From the NCBI GenBank assembly GCA_023213395.1, contig CM041465.1, forward strand, positions 78,561,741 through 78,625,740: a stretch of DNA of 64,000 nt, written 5' to 3'. This document shows positions 32,034 to 42,520 of this stretch, one piece after another; the first letter of the stretch is position 1; every line of letters starts with the position of its first letter. A program made the position numbers and the translations under genes. Origin of the DNA: Cycas panzhihuaensis (lineage: Eukaryota > Cycadophyta). The notes beneath the pieces are model-generated. The model worked only from the letters and a program-made list of their open reading frames with translations, had not been told where the DNA came from and made no database searches.

Positions 32034-32527
32034 AATAATAGAAATTAAAATTAATCTAACATCTAAAAAATAAACATCAAGATCTTTATTTTTTATATCC
32101 AATAATTATAAACTTATCAAATATATCATAAACACATTCAAATGAACATAATATGTTAAAGGATTAGAAATTAGCTCTAACCTAAAATAATAATAGATTA
32201 AATTAATTAATGACTGATATAAAATTCTAGCAAAGTTTAGACTCTCGCCATAAACATTTCAACTAAAGCATAAGTGTAGACATGGCCTTAATTTATAGAG
32301 GGCTTAATATCTATCATTTTATAGATAGTGAATGTGGATTAGATCTCATATATTTATATTTTATTGGGCTTCATATTACATATAAATTTCATTGGATAAT
32401 TATGAAACTAAAGTGGGGTGTTAACTCTCAACTAAAATTTACAACATTAAGTCATAACTTAAATACATTTACATTTTATCCGATTAAAGTGATTAAGAAA
32501 ATATGAAGAAGTCATTATATTTTAATG
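32034..32527 (-). repeat. C2 5' LTR
   Basis: Partner of 25935-26429. The outer edge reads CATTAAAATATAATGAC on the minus strand where the other LTR has TGTTAAAA, so its terminal TG has mutated or the edge is off by a few bases. The inner edge is placed by the decayed primer site next to it. Confidence 0.8.
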
Positions 32528-33280
32528 ATAAAATGATAATACAACTAAAAACAAGATGTTGGGGACTAATATCACAACAAACTAATAAGAAACAAGTGAA
32601 ATACAATGGTTATCCCTTTTTTGGTGATTAAACCCCTCACTACACATGATAAGAGGCTTAAAACATAAAGTGTAGATGCCAAATTAATTCCAAAGTAATT
32701 AAATTTCACTTAAAACTATAGAAATATAAAAAATACAATAAATCAATAAACCTACGATAAAAAAATTTTGTCACGTGAAATTTTTGTTTACACACATCAT
32801 GTGACCTCGTACAACTATTTCTAATCAATTCTAAAGTCCATTTCTTTATTTAAAGGCTAGATCTACTTGTTATCTACATGATCTATATTATTGCACCAAA
32901 AAATAGAGGGAAAATAGGTTAATTTTTATAAAAATTAAGTAAGAAATAAAGTTTATAGGGTTGTTCTTTTCTCTAATATTCTAAGACAAATTCAAACAAA
33001 ATAACTTATTTCAAAGGTAGAAATCACTATCAAAACAATCTTAGATGCATTGGCAACAAACCCATAAGTAAAAGAACTATAAAAATTAAAGATTTAAAGT
33101 GTCCAACACTAACAAAAACACCCATATAGTAAAAATGATGCCATTCCAATAGAGAAAACCCAAATGAGTTTGATTTAAAGTAGAAAAAATTAGCAAATGA
33201 GATATACACTATAGAAGAAATACACTTAACAATTGAAATGCATGAAAAAACTTAGAAAAGATACATTTAATGGGTTATGG
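32528..33280 (-). other. C1 leader, right side
   Basis: AT-rich sequence between C2 and the C1 primer site. By position it is C1 leader and perhaps the very start of gag. I see no open frame or known motif. Confidence 0.55.
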
Positions 33281-33292
33281 GCTCTAATACCA
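33281..33292 (-). promoter_or_regulatory. C1 primer-binding site (tRNA-iMet)
   Basis: Minus strand TGGTATTAGAGC, one mismatch from the canonical TGGTATCAGAGC, directly next to the LTR end (TCCTAACA). Confidence 0.9.
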
Positions 33293-33693
33293 TGTTAGGA
33301 AAATAAGAGAATGAGAGTAACGTCCAACAAGTTACAAGAGCAGTAAGAATTAAACACAATTACATAAATAATTTAAGGAATAATCTTACATTAGATCATA
33401 ATGAAGTATAATCGATTCTCTTTCCTACTCTCCTTATATGGAAGCATCGACTCTATCACATCAAACCTTACTATACTATGGAGTAAGACCACTCTTCATT
33501 TAATGAGAGTGCATGAAATGAATAAAAAGAATAAAGTAGAAAAGTATGAAAATAATAATGTACAACTCGTGCATGCTCTTGCATAAGAGAAACTACGCCC
33601 ATAGAAAGTACAACTCAAGAGAGGACTTACCTAATACAACTTATTAGTCAACTCTAAGAAAGAATGAGTTAAAATTAAACATTACTTTTAACA
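33293..33693 (-). repeat. C1 5' LTR
   Basis: About 401 bp, TG...CA ends, partner of 7982-8424 with visible divergence and small indels. Flanked on the right by CCTTT (33694-33698), the same five bases found left of the 3' LTR. Frame 33401-33586 is LTR noise. Confidence 0.92.
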
Positions 33694-33698
33694 CCTTT

Positions 33699-36087
33699 TC
33701 CACTAAAGAGACTCTTATAAATAGAGGTCAAATTTCAAAGTTTGGGAAGACACAACAATGTAATGAATTACTACTAAATTTTTAATTAACTTCTTACAAT
33801 TGTTTAAAGCTTATTAAGACAGATTTGTGAGGAGCTTTGGAGAAGTTTGGAGTCCAAATGTGGAATGATCATTACCAAAACCTAAAGCATTATGCAATTG
33901 AATTAGTGACTAAGGATAAATTCATGAAGAAAAATCCACCCAAAGCACATAACTTCATCCATCATTTTCATGTTCTCTCTTCCATTTATTAATTTAATAG
34001 TGAAATTATGCTCATTTATTGCCTTTATTTCATCTATATTTCACCCACTTTCATTGTTTCTTTTAGCCAAATGGATTAATCCAAGAATTTGGAAAGGATT
34101 CAAAATCATTTGAACTCATTTATTATGGTGGAAAACCACACCTAAGGCCTTCAATACATTTTATTTCATATTTAATATTTAAATGTTGTGTTTTCTTAAA
34201 TTAACTATAAATATTACTCCCATATATTGCTTTCTCAGCTAACATTTCAAGTAGTGAAGCAATAAGAGAGTTTACATTATAGGTAGTAAAGGAGAAAGAT
34301 GATCAATACTTAATTCATTCCTCTTTGATTTTTCACTTGCATATTGGGTAGGGGAAGTGTTACCCAAATTTCTCTAGGTACGCTCACATGCCATCTATTC
34401 AAAAGTTGCTTTTAAAAGTTATTTTTAACATTTCATAAATTATAACAATTTTTTTTATCATGAGTTGATTCGGCAAGTAGAAATATTCCTAAATTTTTCT
34501 TAGATTTCTCTAACATTTAATGGGTGAAAATTAAGTTACTATATCCTGTGAAGTAAAAAAGAAGAAAATAAAAGAGAAAAAAGTGATAAATTAGAGGATT
34601 TTACAAATAAATAGAATTATGTCTCTCCCTTCATCATTTTTAAGCATAATTTTATTAGAAAAAAGAGAAAATAAAAGTTAAATTCTTATATTTATTTGAA
34701 AACATAATTATTTTCCTCCTTCTTACACTTCTTATTTAGGAAAGGAAAAAGAAAAAGAGAGTTTTCTACTTGTGTTTCTTGTGTTGTATGTTTTCATATA
34801 CTTTCTCTTTGCTCCTTTCACATAATTAAATCATAAAAAAAAAAGAGCAAAAATTAATAAGGTTTAGATTAAGTCATATTTACATTAGGAATTTGTGGTG
34901 TGAAAAGGATTTGTATATGTTATAATAAGTCTTAAAACCCATAAATAATAGGTCCTACATTAATGAAATTTCTTTGTTATGTACACGAAAAGAAAACTTG
35001 TATCCTACTTATGTATTAGTTATTTTCTTATTTGCTCTTTAAGCTCATTAGGTATAGGGTTTTACTTTACCCATAGGAATGGTTAATTAAACAAGTTAGA
35101 TTTTATCATCAATTATTGCTCTAGTCTTGTGCTTGAGGCGACAATTAGTCTTGTTATGTTTCAAGTAGGTTGGTGATAGGTAGTTATCCTAATCACAAAT
35201 GGTGAGGAGAGCCTAGTGAAAATCACACACCCTATTGAAAGTAGTTTTTCTCATATATTTCTTCATTAGAGAGTTGATTATGTGAAGTTTGATATGAGTA
35301 GTGTCTTAGCCCTCATATACACTTAGGAGGTTGTGGTTAGTACAATTAATCTCCAGATATCTGACTGTTAGATTAGGGCTTCCAACATATAGCCTGATTC
35401 CATATAGTTTTCTCCTCTCAAATAGTCCCCTTCTTTTTTATATATTGAATTTGATGTATATGTCCACTAGCTAGGTGGGATTAGGATAGGTCATCACCTT
35501 TAGAAAGTAGAATATCTAATAAAATTATAGGATTACAACTTTAGAGTATAGCTACTCTAGTAACCATCTTGATCTTCAAGAGTTTTTTATGTACACTATA
35601 TCTGTCTAAGAGGATTTTCTAGCTTACTCTTTCATTTGATAAACTTGGTTTGTATTTAATTATATTTCTTGATGTTATCATTTGTAAATAACCAATTTAT
35701 TTTTTTTCTAATACCTTCATTTCACACTTTAGTTAATACATAATATCCATCTTTTGAATGACCCTTCTACTCTCATTTATGCACATAGGTGTATAGTATC
35801 TTAAGAGGGGTTGTAGGGCCTTCTATCATCAACTTGGACCCCCAACACTAGGTCTTAAGTAGGTTTGAGTGGGTTTGCCCTACCTCCCATGTTATATTTA
35901 TGGTGACCAAATTAGAGACTTACTAGTATAAGTCATCATTATATTAGATTAATGTTTCTATTTCATGTCATACGTTTCTATATTAGGGATACGCTTTTTG
36001 ACAAGACAAGTTAGGGATTGTGAGCACTACTTACTTGTCTGTACCTAATTTAAAGTCATGAGTTAGCACCTCTTATCTAGTCCCATT
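33699..36087. other. AT-rich host or old repeat sequence, nothing recognised
   Basis: No protein frame over 60 codons and no RNA gene signature. Around 34205-34330 there is a promoter-like layout (AACTATAAATATTAC followed by a pyrimidine-rich transcript-like stretch), which could be part of an unrecognised LTR. It ends at the CATTC target duplication of C3 (36088-36092) and continues at 52361. Confidence 0.5.
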
Positions 36088-36092
36088 CATTC

Positions 36093-36438
36093 TGTTGGGA
36101 CTAACCCCTAATGTTACTAAAAGAACCATGCACCTAGGGCCCCTCAAAGCCACCTTTAAGGCCCCCTAGAGTACCTAGAGCCTCCCAATAGCCACCTAGA
36201 GTTGACACAATTTTATTAAGGTACGTGCATTATTTATTATTATTATTTTTTAATATTGTTTGAATTATTTGTTGGCTAATGTGCAGGTCGGGTGATGGCA
36301 CTTGCCACCTCCCCAAAACTCTATTTAAGGGGTGGGAATACCTCCCTAGTGTTTTTTAACATCGCTAACTTCAGAAATCACTTGTTTACTCAAGATGCAT
36401 GCAATCTAATATCCCGCTCTACTCCTCTAAATCCATCA
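36093..36438 (+). repeat. C3 5' LTR
   Basis: 346 bp, TGTTGGGACT ... ATCCATCA. A TATA-like TATTTAAG at 36322-36329 is the likely promoter and is kept in the 3' LTR. Frame 36292-36483 is LTR noise. Confidence 0.93.
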
Positions 36439-36440
36439 TT

Positions 36441-36452
36441 TGGTATCAGAGC
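36441..36452 (+). promoter_or_regulatory. C3 primer-binding site (tRNA-iMet)
   Basis: Perfect TGGTATCAGAGC two bases after the LTR end. It pairs with the 3' end of initiator-Met tRNA. Here there is a single copy, unlike C4 and F. Confidence 0.95.
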
Positions 36453-36990
36453 ATTAGGGTTGGTTGATGACTGCTTATACTAATATAGCTCCTCATACGT
36501 TTGGCAAAAGTATTGCATATGACTGCTTGTTGGAATCTTGGCAAGCCCATCTGTCTACTGGAGAAATCAGTTTGAAGTTTTGTCTTGTGTGGAAAAAGTT
36601 ATTGTCCTTTGAAATCAATCTTCTATAAATCTATTACAGTTGTATTACTAGGTTCTTCATATTATATTTATATATATATATATATATTTATTTATTTATT
36701 TATTTATTCATTTTCTTATTTCTTTAATATATCTTCTCTAATATCTTTGAAACATTTGGTATCACTTGTGGCTCCGTTTCTTCATAATATACCTAAACCA
36801 GTGAGTTAGGAGATCATCCTTGCATTTGTCTTCACTCAAATCTATTCTGATCTGTGTCTTCCTTATTATATTTTTGGTTAAATATTTGTATTACAATCCT
36901 TATATGGTTAAATATTAAATATCTATACTATTCTACCTACGAAAATAATATTGACCTATCTCTGATAGTCGCTCATCTCTTATTGCCTTT
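36453..36990 (+). other. C3 leader, first part
   Basis: No gene. About 36590-36660 matches the leader block of F (5279-5400, minus) and C4 (40215-40310) and is followed by a short TA/TTTA tract. Frames 36585-36809 and 36854-37042 are low-complexity. Confidence 0.6.
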
Positions 36991-37034
36991 TCGCTACCTA
37001 CATACATGTATACATTGGTATCCATCAGTATCCT

Positions 37035-37196
37035 ACTCATAGGTTGAGGATTTTTAGTCGGTATTATAAGGTTTGTTCCAATAAGTTCTATCATTATAGG
37101 TTTGCCATCAAGTTGCACATTATTATATCATTTTACAAAAGCTACTGCATTCACCCGCCTTGCAAATATGACTTCTGTTGTACCCTTTGACCTCCC
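37035..37196 (-). pseudogene. Captured fragment of ALY/THO4 mRNA-export factor (RRM part)
   Basis: The minus strand encodes [22 protein letters not shown], then a stop, then [19 protein letters not shown]. This is the second half of the RNA-recognition motif of plant ALY/REF (THO complex subunit 4), whose hallmark is [21 protein letters not shown]. The Arg codon before YNN has become TGA. ALY binds mRNA and hands it to the export receptor in the nucleus. Only this piece is present, fused directly behind a GASA fragment and antisense to C3, so it is a captured scrap, not a gene. The identification rests on the [10 protein letters not shown] core. Confidence 0.85.
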
Positions 37197-37197
37197 A

Positions 37198-37340
37198 TCC
37201 CTTGGAGTTCTTCTTATCTTTGTAGCACAGACATTCCTCCTTGTGCCTGTATGTTCCAAAGGAAACACAACCACATTGGTTACAATAAATACCACAGTAT
37301 TTCCAGCATCTGTCCTACACTTCTGCCACTGTGCATCCCC
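37198..37340 (-). pseudogene. Captured fragment of a GASA/snakin cysteine-rich peptide gene
   Basis: In a different minus-strand frame from its neighbours the sequence reads [17 protein letters not shown], then [22 protein letters not shown]. The Cys spacing and the GTY-x-K-x-EC-CY-DKKNSKG tail are diagnostic of plant GASA (gibberellin-stimulated, snakin) proteins, small secreted peptides with 12 Cys. One Cys of the CC pair is Tyr, the Pro residues are changed, and an in-frame stop precedes DRC. The fragment starts right after the rpS9 piece and ends right before the ALY piece. Confidence 0.87.
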
Positions 37341-37343
37341 TAA

Positions 37344-37418
37344 TTCCTTCTCATAAGGGCGCTGAGGTTTCTTGAATGTCTTACCATAGTTGCGGTAGAA
37401 ACTAATGTACACCATCAC
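37344..37418 (-). pseudogene. Captured fragment of ribosomal protein S9 (uS4) gene, first exon
   Basis: The frame opens [15 protein letters not shown] and continues [10 protein letters not shown], the very conserved N-terminus of plant cytosolic 40S ribosomal protein S9 (about 22 of the first 24 residues as expected). After PYEKE the similarity stops abruptly and GASA sequence begins. The normal protein binds 18S rRNA in the small subunit; this scrap cannot. It lies antisense in the C3 leader. Confidence 0.9.
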
Positions 37419-38180
37419 TCACACATTCCCTCTATTGCCTTCACTTGCTTGCCTAATTTCTAACCATTCAAGAGGTGTTCTAAATGCCTTTGGGTGAATG
37501 CTTGTGACCTTACTATTGATCCATTCATTTATTTTGAGTGCTCATCTCATCTCTCTATTTGAATAACAATTTCAATCCCCTGCATTACAATAACCACACT
37601 CTCCAATAACTGCTACAATTATAGCAGATCACGCAAAATCTCAAAAATAAATTTACAAGGAGCTTGACATTTCTCACAGAACTCAGTGGCAGTACATTTC
37701 CAACTGTTATTTGATTGTACAATATAATTAAGTTATCAACCTCATTATCGATGGCTAACAGAAATTTGCAGACTTGAAGCTTAACGGATACATAAACGTA
37801 TTCACATATGTGAAATGGATAATTTGGCTGGGCTTTAAAGGCTTCCTACTGTTAATGAGATAGTTATCATAAGCAAACCCATGTGACCACGTTCCACAAT
37901 ATGGTTTGATCGACTAGAGACTCTAAGCCCATGCCTAACATCTTGAACTGCCTAATGGAAGACAGTAATTGACAGCCTACAATCCTTTACCTCCAAAAGG
38001 GACAGCACAAATGTTCCCTGAGTTAAGGATATAGATCAAAGATGCAACGGCTACACAATAACAACACCAAAATAAGAAAAGGCCCTAAAGTGAAGAGCAC
38101 ATCTACACGATTCACTTTGCACCATTTAAATATCTTTTAGCACGACCAAGGGCTTCAAACCTGGATACCATGACTTTTTT
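37419..38180 (-). other. Possible further captured sequence, unrecognised
   Basis: Upstream (minus sense) of the rpS9 piece. GC is a little higher than the leader on either side. Short minus-strand reads look coding-like, for example FRTPLEWLEIRQASEGN near 37450-37510 and a Cys-rich SWKCTATEFCEKCQAPCK near 37650-37705, but I cannot assign them. They may be more gene scraps from the same capture event. Confidence 0.35.
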
Positions 38181-38758
38181 GACGAATCTTGTTCGGTCTC
38201 GCGTGTTTAACATGCCACTTTTTAGTTTTTTTTATTTATACAAATATATTTATTTTTTGAAATATTTGTGTGATTATTGTCATTGTCACATTCTGTGGAG
38301 AAGTAGTAATAAATTTATATTTTTTTAATCAATTTTAAATTGATTTTCATAGTTGTTATGTGGAGAATATTACCGGTAATTATTCATCTTATAATTTTAT
38401 AAAGTTTATTTTAATTAAATCTTATTATATGAATCTTTGAAATCTATTTGTAATAAGTTATTAGCCCCCCTCGTGGTAAGCCTCCAGTTTTATTAACTTA
38501 CATATGACCTTCAGCTCATTATTAAAAGGGTTTCTTAACTTTATAACCATTTCCTTTTATTTTTAAATTTTTTCCTTAAAACATAAGGTACCTGTCTAAT
38601 TTCTTCAATATCTCTTCACTAGGATATTGATTTCTGACGAAACCTATCCCGTTGAGTCCAATATTTACCGAGGTGTAATTTAAACTAGTTAGTTACCATG
38701 TTTAGAGCCAATTTGACCTATTTTTAATTAGTTTAAGTCAATTTTTTTAAAAAACATG
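38181..38758 (+). other. C3 leader, part before C4
   Basis: AT-rich, no gene. It is a diverged homologue of C4 leader 42900-43270 (shared order of words like GATTTCTGACGAAACC and AGCCAATTTGACC). This shows C3 and C4 share leader ancestry. It is cut at 38758 by the C4 LTR. Confidence 0.6.
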
Positions 38759-39153
38759 TGTTGGAGTTAATTGTCATCACCCCACTCCTACCTTCCAATC
38801 AGGGGAGCACACCATCATCTTCAATTTACACATGTGAGTGCTCAACATGTGTAAGTAAGTTAATGTTAATTTGAGTTAAGTTTACTTTAAGTTAAGTTTG
38901 TATTATTTTATTATAATTTGAATTTCAGGGGTTGAGAAGTTTCCCTCCTCCCCCAAAATTATAAATATTGAGGGGTGTGCAACCCTAGTATCTCTAGACA
39001 CCACCCATATTGGGAAATTTGTATTACTCTTCTTAACAATATGGATTGAATACAATGAGTTTTCTTGATTATGCAACAACAATGTATTGAAGTATTGATA
39101 TATTGAAGATTATTCTATTTTCTTCTATGTTCTCTTGCATTCTATTTCTAACA
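38759..39153 (+). repeat. C4 5' LTR
   Basis: 395 bp, TG...CA ends, TATA box TATAAATA at 38960-38967. Same family as the F LTR (6275-6655, inverted). Confidence 0.93.
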
Positions 39154-39155
39154 TT

Positions 39156-39293
39156 TGGTATCAGAGCTACTTGGGCCTACATTATTTTTCTATTATTTGG
39201 TATCAGAGCTATTTGGGGCTACATTATTTTTCCATCATTTGGTATCAGAGCTACTTTGGGCTACATTATTTTTCTATCATTTAGTATCAGCAC
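39156..39293 (+). promoter_or_regulatory. Four-fold tandem tRNA-iMet primer-binding site array of C4
   Basis: TGGTATCAGAGC at 39156, 39198 and 39240, exactly 42 bp apart, with a fourth, decayed copy (TAGTATCAGCAC) at 39282. Each unit also contains CTAC-TTGGG-CTACATTATTTTTC. The first copy abuts the LTR as usual. Reverse transcription could in principle start at any of them. Confidence 0.95.
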
Positions 39294-39349
39294 AGACAAT
39301 TACTGACCTATTGAAAATTTTCAAAGAAGCAAGAAGATTTTGAGGCAGA

Positions 39350-40250
39350 TTTGCTCACAAGCAAAATATTGGTTACATTTATTTTCTGCAAGTTTTTTTC
39401 AACAAGTTTCTTATATTATTTTATCAAGATTTACATATTCTTAAGTTATATTTGACAAATAACAAAGATATTTTAGATTTATTCATAGATTTGTGCAAAT
39501 TTGTGAAGAAGATTAGCAGCAAGCTACATATTATTCAACTTTTCCTTAGATTTGTGATATATTTTTAGATCTACATTTTTATCAAATATTTGATATTTTT
39601 CAAGCAGGGTTTTGTCTATTTAATAAATATTTTTCAGATCTGTGAAAGATTGTAGCTGCATACAATATTTACTCAAGTTTTTTCTCAGATTTGAGTTATA
39701 TTTCTTTAGATTTATATATTTTATTATATATTTCATCATTTCTTTGTAGATTTTTTATCTACTTATCTAATATTTTCTCAGATCTGTGAAGGTTTTCAGT
39801 TGCATGCAAGATTCATACAAGTTTTCTTCAAGATCTATATTTTTTACTTCAGATCTACTATATTTCATTTCAGATTTACTTATTTCAATAATTATTTGAA
39901 TATTTTTTTGGTATATTCGTTTAGATCTGTAACATTTGCTTTAGATCTACTATAGTGCTCTTCAGATTTGCTACATATTTTTTCAAATCTACGTATTTTA
40001 CTAAGTATTTTAGCATTTTTTGCTATATTTGGTTTAGATCTGCTATATTTCATTTCAAATATGCTTATTTCAGGAATTATTACAACATTTTCTGGTATAT
40101 TTATTTCAGATCTGCAATATTTAGTTCAGATATACTATATTTTATTTCAGATATGTATTTTTCATCATATATTTGACTATATTTTTAAGTTTTTTTACAG
40201 ATCTATAATTTTTTTAGGCATATTTAGCTTTCTAGAGAAGCATAAATAGC
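39350..40250 (+). repeat. AGATCTG-rich leader array of C4
   Basis: Dozens of AGATCT/AGATTT words followed by G-CTATATTT or CATATTT, spaced about 30-45 bp, forming a degenerate repeat array of about 0.9 kb. The F leader carries the same array inverted. Frames 39955-40176 and 39968-40249 are Phe/Ile/Tyr-rich shadows. Confidence 0.85.
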
Positions 40251-41340
40251 AGATCTCATTTCTGCAAGTTAGCTATAGCTACGTTTACTAGGTTTTTTAT
40301 ACATTTTTTTTAGATTTAAACACATATTTCTGATATATCCACAATATATTTGAAAATATTTCAGATATAAATATATATGCATTTCATTTATTTGATATAT
40401 TTTCTTTAACATATTTAAAAATTTCTAGTTTTATAGCATAATCTTTGTGTGGTAAATATTGAATACATATGCTACATGCCTTTGAAAATACAAAATCGTG
40501 GCCTTCTATATGGCAACAGTAGCTACTCTTTGTCAAAGATTACTGACTACATGCGTAAGTCCTGTTATTGAAAGAAGAAAAATAATTGAATTATTTATAT
40601 TCTTATACCCCCTTGCATGCATTTGTATCAAGCCCATATAAGGAGCAGGTCTTCTGATCTTTACATCTCCATCAATCTTCAACTGAAAAAAAACATCTTA
40701 GTCTCTTTTCAAAGAAGTCAAATCCAACTCTTGTAGATCCTTTATTTTCTCAGAAATTTTCTATCACAAATGCATTCTCTGCTTGTGTGAGAGCCTGTGT
40801 GGTGGTGAGATCTGATGAGTTAGATCTCTCTTTTTTATAACCTCCTGCATAGTCTACATTCAAAAGAAAAATAAAGACTATTAGTACATTTGCACTAGTA
40901 TATTTATGTTGTAATCTTGGTATTGTCACTAGTCAATATCCAAATCTTTATTACATCTCCAAAATTTTATTTACTTCCTAGAAAAATTAGGTGCTCTACG
41001 AAGAAATATATGAGAAGTTTGCTACATGCATTATTGATATACATATTAGTTTAGTTTATCATATATTAATCTTGTTACTGCTCTTCATATTCAAATCCAT
41101 ATACCAAATAATATAGAACTATATTTTGAAGAAAGTATCTTCATGAACTCATATTCTAGGTGTCCTCCTATTCTTTTGAACAAATCATCACAAATAAAAT
41201 AAGCATTTACAGAAGTTATTTCCGAATCAAGCAACTATTATAGAATCAGATGATCCAATAAGCATAAGAAAAGAGAGTAAATTTTAATTGTATATATATA
41301 AGTGCGAGAGAGAATATCAATAACTGAAATATTTTTTGGA
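40251..41340 (+). other. C4 leader, middle part
   Basis: AT-rich, no frame over 60 codons. It includes a block shared with F and C3 (40215-40310) and a promoter-like CCATATAAGGAGCAGG near 40630-40650. I could not assign captured gene sequence in it. Confidence 0.5.
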
Positions 41341-41497
41341 TGTAATTGAGGCAACCACCTCCTTGCATTTATCCACCTTTCTCAGTTGTATTTACAAATT
41401 GTTGGAGAAGCCACACAAACTGTGCAACTAGCATTACATCAAATGGCTCCTTTTCTGGCTCCAAAATTCACTATTGCCCCTTGTCTTCTGATTTGCA

Positions 41498-41728
41498 TTA
41501 CTGAGGCCATATCAAAAAAAAAAACTCAGAACCAACAACATTACAAAGCCAACATTGGCCCCCGACATCCTCTATCGACTGTTGCTCATCAATTTGATTT
41601 GGTTTGTGATCCCTAGAAAGTGCAACAACCTTCCCAGCCCTACAAATAACATCTGGAGAATCTCCAACATAAGTAAGTAGCTTCTTCAAACCACATTTCT
41701 TTGAAATGCTAATTTGGGTGACCTTCAA
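41498..41728 (-). pseudogene. Captured fragment resembling a PP2C protein phosphatase
   Basis: A 76-codon frame. Residues 19-57 read TYVGDSPDVICRAGKVVAL then SRDHKPNQIDE and SIEDVGG. This follows the conserved PP2C block VGDSRAVLCR-GKA--LS-DHKP---DE--RIE-AGG, which includes a metal-binding Asp region. PP2Cs are metal-dependent Ser/Thr phosphatases. Sequence after GG soon loses similarity and a poly-A run (41514-41524 plus strand) shifts the frame; other PP2C motifs are not visible. It lies antisense inside C4. A chance match is unlikely but the fragment is short. Confidence 0.65.
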
Positions 41729-41744
41729 GTCCCTTTGATCTGCA

Positions 41745-42520
41745 AGATCTCCATCATACTATTAACAGGAGGATTAGAAAGTTTATCAAATAAATAACAT
41801 ATAGGTTGTATTTTGCCTGTCTTATGCCAACACACATCATCCCAGAAGATACTCTTTGGTCACATTTGGATCTAAAACATCAGCCATGAAAGATTTCTGA
41901 ATGTTGGGAATGATTTGCCAGTTCCACACACAATAAGATTTCATTATTTCTTCGACTCCACAAATTCTTAAATGCTACACAACAAAGTTTTTTTTGCCAA
42001 GATTCTTCGTTATCATAAATCTTTTCTGATGTAACAAACATCATTCTGGCTTCACTGTATAATCTACTTCATCATCATCTGAAACAATTTACTCAACAAC
42101 ATTGGAAAAGGAGGGCTCCATAGATTTCATTGCTGTCCTCGAGCAGTGCTACCTTTTGGAAATACTGGTCGCACGTTCAGTGTTATTAGAGTAGAAAGGC
42201 AGAAGATAATAGTCAGCCATTCAAGGCTTTGATTCCGAAACTGGCGCATAGTACATAGGCTTCAACTGGTCAACGAGACTATATCGTCGACTGCATGGAC
42301 AGATGAACTTCAAAGGCTACACCTTTTTGCTATCGTAACTGTTGATTTCATCTATTGAGCCATTTTTTTAGTTCTCAGAGTCATGAATGACAATAGTAGT
42401 GTAAATATCTGTTGACTCGTTAGGTCTGTACACTACCGTTGAAGAAATACCATCCTCAGAAGTAGTTGGCTGATCGTATTGAAAACCCATGTAAATAGTT
42501 TTCCAGAAGAAGAATTCCCA
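41745..42520 (-). pseudogene. Captured host-like coding sequence, unrecognised
   Basis: Continuous with the PP2C-like scrap on the minus strand. A single frame can be followed for about 600 bp with only a few stops. Legible blocks are MGFQYDQPTTSEDGISSTVV near 42490, STDIYTTIVIHDSEN near 42400, PLKFICPCSRRYSLVDQLKP near 42290, and NWQIIPNIQKSFMADVLDP near 41890; a shifted frame near 41800-41850 gives WDDVCWHKTGKIQPICYLFD. The composition is protein-like and unlike retrotransposon proteins. Lack of obvious introns suggests it came through an RNA copy. I do not recognise the gene. Confidence 0.45.

Larger units (their letters stand above)
25935..32527 (-). mobile_element. C2: Copia element nested in C1
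   Basis: Related LTRs at about 25935-26429 and 32034-32527 in direct orientation flank a minus-strand Copia interior: leader, gag with zinc knuckle, protease, integrase, RT, RNase H. It sits inside C1 gag/leader. The inner LTR edge is blurred and I found no convincing target duplication. Catalytic lesions include protease DSY for DSG and integrase AKRMN for AERMN, while RT keeps YVDD. Confidence 0.85.
7982..33693 (-). mobile_element. C1: old Copia element, split by two nested insertions
   Basis: LTRs at 7982-8424 and 33293-33693 in direct orientation, flanked by the 5-bp duplication CCTTT (7977-7981 and 33694-33698). On the minus strand: 5' LTR, primer site (33281-33292), leader, gag, protease, integrase, RT, RNase H, polypurine tract, 3' LTR, the Copia order. 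T2 (10154-23753) split it between integrase and RT; C2 (about 25.94-32.53 kb) split it in gag. Without the insertions it would be about 5.5 kb. Its catalytic sites are mutated, so it is dead. Confidence 0.9.

Noticed and set aside
25974-32532. Target duplication for C2
   Set aside because: Candidate flanks (AAAAA on the left, ATAAA on the right) do not match convincingly and the LTR edges are blurred.
36453-38758. Helitron as carrier of the captured genes in C3
   Set aside because: I could not find a CTRR end with a hairpin or a TC start around 37000-38200; not excluded, but unsupported.
39156-39293. Regular repeats resembling a CRISPR array
   Set aside because: Units are head to tail without unique spacers, contain a tRNA primer site, and sit behind a plant LTR.
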